A stretch of DNA of 8,321 nt, from assembly GCA_022360105.1 (NCBI GenBank), contig JAKSDL010000684.1:1-8321 (forward strand), in the 5' to 3' direction. The position numbers were made by a program, and so were the translations under genes. The notes beneath the pieces are model-generated. The model was not told the origin of the DNA and did no database searches. It was given only the letters and a program-made list of their open reading frames with translations. The DNA is from Pseudomonadota bacterium. Its GTDB lineage: Bacteria > SAR324 > XYD2-FULL-50-16 > JAHJRI01. Numbering within the stretch: position 1 is the first letter of the stretch; the number at the start of each line of letters is the position of its first letter. Positions 5,795-8,321 of this stretch are shown one piece after another.

Positions 5795-7183
5795 CTAATC
5801 TTTATTGATGGGTAGTGGTAGTGTGAAGCTGAAGGTTGATCCTTGGCCTTTTGGGTTTTTACGTGCCCAAATGTCGCCACCATGCAGGCGAATGGTTTCC
5901 TTGCAGATGGCCAGACTAAGCCCTAAACCTCCGCTACCTGACTTTGTGGCACTGCTTTGAAAAAAACCCGAGAAGATTTGTTCTGTTTCCTCTAGCGGAA
6001 TGCCTACGCCCTGGTCAATAATTGACGTCTGTAATAATCTGTTTTCTTCCCGGTCATTTTTTGTTTCAAGTTTAATCACTATTACCGATTTTTCGGGTGA
6101 GAATTGAATGGCGTTCTTCAGCAGGCAAACCAGTACGAGTTTAATTCTTTGGATATCACAATACACTAAACTGTCTTTTGCCTGGTTATTCATCTTCATA
6201 ACAATGGCCTTTTCCTGTTGTAGATGTTTTACCTCCATCATGCATTTTTCGATCACGGAGTCCAAATCGCATCTTTGGGAATCCAGTTTCACAGCTCCCG
6301 AGAGCAATTCAGCCAGATTTGAAAGATTGCCCATTAAATGCTCTATTTGTAAACCTGATTTACGTATTTTTTCAAAATAGCCATGGATCTTTTTGTCAGC
6401 ATGACTTTTAGACAGTCTTGCTCCAAATTCGGAAAAGCTCAAAACACTGTGCAAAGCAGTTCTATACTCGTGCGAGAAGTTTGCCAGTAACTCCAATTTC
6501 ATTTTATCAGCAGATTCTGCTGCCGTTTTTGCCTCTTCAAGCTGTTTTTCCCAGGTTTTTCTGGATGTAATATCATGAATGTATATGAGGATTGCAGGCT
6601 CACCCTGCCAGTTAGTCTGTTGGGCTTTTAGTTCAGCTACACCTTGTTTGTTATCGGCTAGAGTAATCGGTATTTCAGCCAGGTATAGATCATCCAGAGG
6701 CTCATTTATAGCCAATTTAGAAAGAGTTCCGATCGATTGCTCAAGATAAAACCGGGCTGTTGGGTTCATAAAACGAATAGCTCCTTTTTGATCGATCACT
6801 ACAATACCGGTGTGACTGTTTTCGACAATGCTTGAAAAACTCTCTTGATTGGCTTCCAATGTCTTTTGGGCAAGTTTTCTCCCTGAAACATCATATAGTC
6901 CGATCAATAAGGCCGGTTTACCATTCCATGTCAATTCATCGACATGCATTTCTGCAGTGCCTTTACTGAAATCGGGTTTAAGAAAATCAATTTCGCAGAT
7001 TTGTTCCGAACGAACGGGAATACCTAAAGGGTGGTCTAACAGCTCTTCTTTTGAACGACCAAACAGGACTTCAGCAGATTTGTTAATAAATTGGATCACG
7101 CCTGTCGTATCGACGATGATTACACCTGTTTTTATAGTATCTAAAACCGTTTGGTTTATTAAGCTATTATTACGAAAGGACAT
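5795..7183 (-). CDS. PAS-PAS sensor histidine kinase of a kai cluster
   Basis: The 462-residue protein has no membrane segment, so it is cytoplasmic. Two tandem PAS domains (about 11-100 and 115-208) end in matching segments, WNGKPALLIGLYDVSGRK and WQGEPAILIYIHDITSRK. A short coiled linker (about 208-230) follows. The HisKA dimerisation helix carries LLANFSHEYRTALHSVLSFSE, with H238 as phosphoacceptor. The HATPase domain has an N-box LLKNAIQFSP (N357), a G1 box DQGVGI (390-395) and a G2 box GGLGLSLA (418-425). All catalytic motifs are intact. The H-box is atypical: the usual HELRTPL is HEYRTAL. There is no receiver domain and no response regulator nearby. It starts at the ATG at 7181-7183, where an in-frame stop six codons upstream excludes extension; the SD is weak. 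It lies 75 bases after kaiB, an arrangement seen in non-cyanobacterial kai loci. Confidence 0.9.
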   Translation of the reverse strand: MSFRNNSLINQTVLDTIKTGVIIVDTTGVIQFINKSAEVLFGRSKEELLDHPLGIPVRSEQICEIDFLKPDFSKGTAEMHVDELTWNGKPALLIGLYDVSGRKLAQKTLEANQESFSSIVENSHTGIVVIDQKGAIRFMNPTARFYLEQSIGTLSKLAINEPLDDLYLAEIPITLADNKQGVAELKAQQTNWQGEPAILIYIHDITSRKTWEKQLEEAKTAAESADKMKLELLANFSHEYRTALHSVLSFSEFGARLSKSHADKKIHGYFEKIRKSGLQIEHLMGNLSNLAELLSGAVKLDSQRCDLDSVIEKCMMEVKHLQQEKAIVMKMNNQAKDSLVYCDIQRIKLVLVCLLKNAIQFSPEKSVIVIKLETKNDREENRLLQTSIIDQGVGIPLEETEQIFSGFFQSSATKSGSGGLGLSLAICKETIRLHGGDIWARKNPKGQGSTFSFTLPLPINKD

Positions 7184-7258
7184 AGCTAAGGTCTTTTTTC
7201 AGCTCTCAACTCTTTGGTTGTTTCAACTCGCCCGAAGCATCAGCTACTTTGATTCAGG

Positions 7259-7543
7259 TTAACCATCCGCAGTTGAAACCTTCAAGGAGTTTTCAATATC
7301 TTCAATTGTCATAACATGTCCGATAATATTCTGACTTGGTTTTGGGGCTTCCTTAACAATAGTCGGAATAGCAAGTATACATTCTTTTAACGCAATCTCC
7401 TGATTTTCAACAATATTGACAACCAATACTTCATAGCCATTGGCAAAGACTTTTGAACAATACTGCCGGACGTTTTCAATAGTCTTCCTGGTTACAGGGT
7501 CACTACCTGCAACATAGATTTTGATTAAGGCTTTTTCAGTCAT
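7259..7543 (-). CDS. kaiB: Circadian clock protein KaiB homologue
   Basis: The 94-residue product is close to the usual 90-105 residues of KaiB and has the thioredoxin-like N-terminal half IKIYVAGSDPVTRKTIENV (7-25). A YEVLVVNIVENQEIALKE segment (38-55) and the conserved ILAIPTIVKEAPKPSQNIIGHV (56-77) follow, corresponding to ILATPTLAKVLP...RRIIGD of cyanobacterial KaiB. In cyanobacteria KaiB switches fold and binds the CI ring of KaiC. Here it follows a KaiC remnant after 14 bases and precedes a histidine kinase. The start at 7541-7543 has AAAGG 8 bases upstream. The tail after IIG is short (20 residues), but the gene has no break or missing core, so it looks functional. Non-cyanobacterial KaiB proteins often serve stress or signalling roles rather than a circadian clock. 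Confidence 0.93.
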   Translation of the reverse strand: MTEKALIKIYVAGSDPVTRKTIENVRQYCSKVFANGYEVLVVNIVENQEIALKECILAIPTIVKEAPKPSQNIIGHVMTIEDIENSLKVSTADG

Positions 7544-7557
7544 CCTGTTAACCTTTT

Positions 7558-8031
7558 TTAAATATGCCTTGCAACCTGCTTTCTCCGGCTGCCGGTGAGG
7601 GAGGGTGAGGCGCCGATGGTTAATCCCTTTTCATCAATTGTAAACTCTCGAATACTTTTTTCGTGTTGTGATCCTCTCATTTTAATGACTGCTATACCTC
7701 CGATTAATTCCACATAACGCAAGACTATAACAAAATCTGTGATTGCCGATATATGTGTTTCCGTATTGGAATCTCCTCTTGAAAGGTTCGGGGTGATGGA
7801 AATCACCATACTGCAGATCTCTTCATGCTTTAAATAACCGGTGATTAAGCAAACATCAATACTTTCCAGTGACGCACGTTCGGCAGTTTTACCCTCCAAA
7901 CCGACCGGACTGTCCGGCATTCTCTTGCTAAAATCTCCTTTTTCAACGGCCACCAGCATCGACATCAAATTGGATAAGTCCAGGCCGGAAGAGTCTGCAG
8001 TGCTTTGTTTTGTCGTTTTTTTTGTTGGCAT
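7558..8031 (-). pseudogene. In-frame chimera: HAMP hybrid-kinase N-terminus fused to KaiC C-terminus (kaiC remnant)
   Basis: From the ATG at 8029-8031 (AAAGG six bases upstream) the frame is 157 residues. Residues 1-51 (MPTKKTTKQSTADSSGLDLS..., GDFSKRMPDSPVGLEGKTAE) resemble the start of large HAMP-type hybrid sensor kinases, whose equivalent is GDFSVRLPxxWTGLDGKIAD. From about residue 55 the protein instead matches the end of the KaiC CII domain: ITGYLKHEEICSM, TETHISAITDFVIVLRYVEL, then KMRGSQHEKSIREFTIDEKG. The join is near base 7878. Walker A and B motifs, the whole CI ring (the KaiB-binding part) and most of CII are absent. Within the remnant, the phosphosite segment keeps the first Ser (S95) but has Ala (A96) at the second, and about four residues are missing between YVEL and GIAVIKMRGS. 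A large internal deletion of an ancestral HK-kaiC region explains this best. A short functional protein is possible but less likely. Confidence 0.75.
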
Positions 8032-8100
8032 GCCATTCCTTTTCAAAGATCCGTAATACAGAAGTCATTGGAAAAGCTGCTCTAATCAAAGTTCTTTCGC

Positions 8101-8129
8101 ACTATACCTTATTAAGACCATTAATACAA
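8101..8129 (-). promoter_or_regulatory. Possible sigma-70 promoter for the kaiC-remnant/kaiB/HK unit
   Basis: On the minus strand TTGTAT (8124-8129) is followed after exactly 17 bases by TATAGT (8101-8106), which matches the -10 consensus at five of six positions. The predicted start near 8094 gives a leader of about 63 bases before the ATG at 8031. The surrounding DNA is AT-rich, so chance matches are possible. Confidence 0.4.
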
Positions 8130-8194
8130 ACAATTTCAAAAAACTTGCCGAATAGAAGATTCAACAAATCACTTCAGTAGTGTCTGATCGTTTT

Positions 8195-8226
8195 AAGGGA
8201 CAGCCATTGGGATAGCCCTTTTTTAT
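8195..8226. terminator. Weak imperfect hairpin with T-tract on the plus strand
   Basis: AAGGG (8195-8199) pairs with CCCTT (8216-8220), with only interrupted pairing inside, and is followed by TTTT on the plus strand. It could end a minus-strand gene entering from the right, but in that direction the tract after the stem is TTAAAA, which is poor. A role as the end of a mobile element is also possible. Confidence 0.2.
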
Positions 8227-8269
8227 TGACATAAAGTGGAATTTTGCCGCGTTCAGGACAAAAATCACC

Positions 8270-8320
8270 TCAGGCCTCGCTTGAAAAGACTAGCTGATTC
8301 AGGACAGCGATGAGTTGTTC
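8270..8320 (-). CDS. Possible C-terminal end of an unidentified minus-strand gene
   Basis: The frame reads EQLIAVLNQLVFSSEA and stops at TGA (8270-8272); it is open to the right edge. Sixteen residues are too few for a family call, and the other minus-strand frames stop within the same stretch. The amphipathic helix-like composition makes it plausible as a real protein end. If real, it would be followed by 240 bases before the kaiC remnant start. Confidence 0.25.
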   Translation of the reverse strand, partial: EQLIAVLNQLVFSSEA

Positions 8321-8321
8321 C

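Larger units (their letters stand above)
8047..8321. other. Leader region upstream of the kai remnant with a possible gene end at the right edge
   Basis: No complete gene is seen in these 275 bases. The part next to the kaiC remnant carries a plausible minus-strand promoter (8101-8129). A weak hairpin lies at 8195-8220. At the right edge, a minus-strand frame is open from 8320 to a TGA at 8270-8272 and would encode EQLIAVLNQLVFSSEA, which looks protein-like but is too short to identify. A 9-base direct repeat TTCAGGACA occurs at about 8252 and 8297. Confidence 0.5.

Noticed and set aside
6849..7262. A 137-codon plus-strand open frame
   Set aside because: It is antisense to the first PAS domain of the histidine kinase and reads as a mirror of that gene's codons.
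7558..8046. A complete small KaiC-like protein
   Set aside because: There is no Walker A, Walker B or CI domain, and the first 51 residues belong to a different family, so it cannot be a functional KaiC.
1..8321. tRNA or rRNA genes, CRISPR arrays, or a phage defence island
   Set aside because: No cloverleaf, rRNA-like stretch, regularly spaced direct repeats, or defence-type nuclease or helicase was seen on either strand.

Overview
The window looks like a chromosomal stretch of a Gram-negative bacterium of moderate GC. The genes use ordinary SD motifs and lie on the minus strand. A Bug-type periplasmic receptor with a signal peptide implies an outer membrane. The mix of a tripartite tricarboxylate transporter, a non-cyanobacterial kai cluster and a short 'GCTGATAGCTGAAAGC'-type inverted-repeat element fits a Desulfobacterota-like or other proteobacterial host. 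That assignment is an inference from gene content, not from any marker gene.

Layout from left to right; every convincing gene is on the minus strand, so transcription runs right to left. (1) 1-434 is the N-terminal part of an aminoglycoside 3-N-acetyltransferase-family protein that runs off the left edge. (2) 677-1441 is a small metal-dependent amidohydrolase of the amidohydrolase-2 / 2-pyrone-4,6-dicarboxylate lactonase type. (3) 1442-1722 is a spacer holding an 87-bp element with 26-bp imperfect terminal inverted repeats. (4) 1723-5523 is a catabolic uptake unit in the order tctC (receptor), tctB and tctA (membrane subunits), then a GntR/HutC-type regulator with a UTRA domain. Upstream of tctC is a consensus -35 box followed by a 34-bp near-perfect palindrome that covers the proposed -10 and start point, which is a strong candidate operator for the GntR protein. 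(5) 5795-8031 is a degraded kai cluster. It contains a PAS-PAS histidine kinase, an intact kaiB, and an in-frame chimera of the first ~50 codons of a HAMP-type hybrid kinase with the last ~100 codons of kaiC. (6) 8047-8321 is a leader with a plausible promoter, a weak hairpin and possibly the last codons of another minus-strand gene.

How it works together (inference): the TTT system would import a carboxylate under control of the GntR regulator, and the amidohydrolase would open a lactone or otherwise hydrolyse the imported compound or its product. The kai segment appears to have lost its KaiC ATPase by a large internal deletion. KaiB and the histidine kinase would then be without their usual partner in this locus, unless another KaiC exists elsewhere in the genome. 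The KaiC remnant and the palindromic operator are the two most interesting points here.
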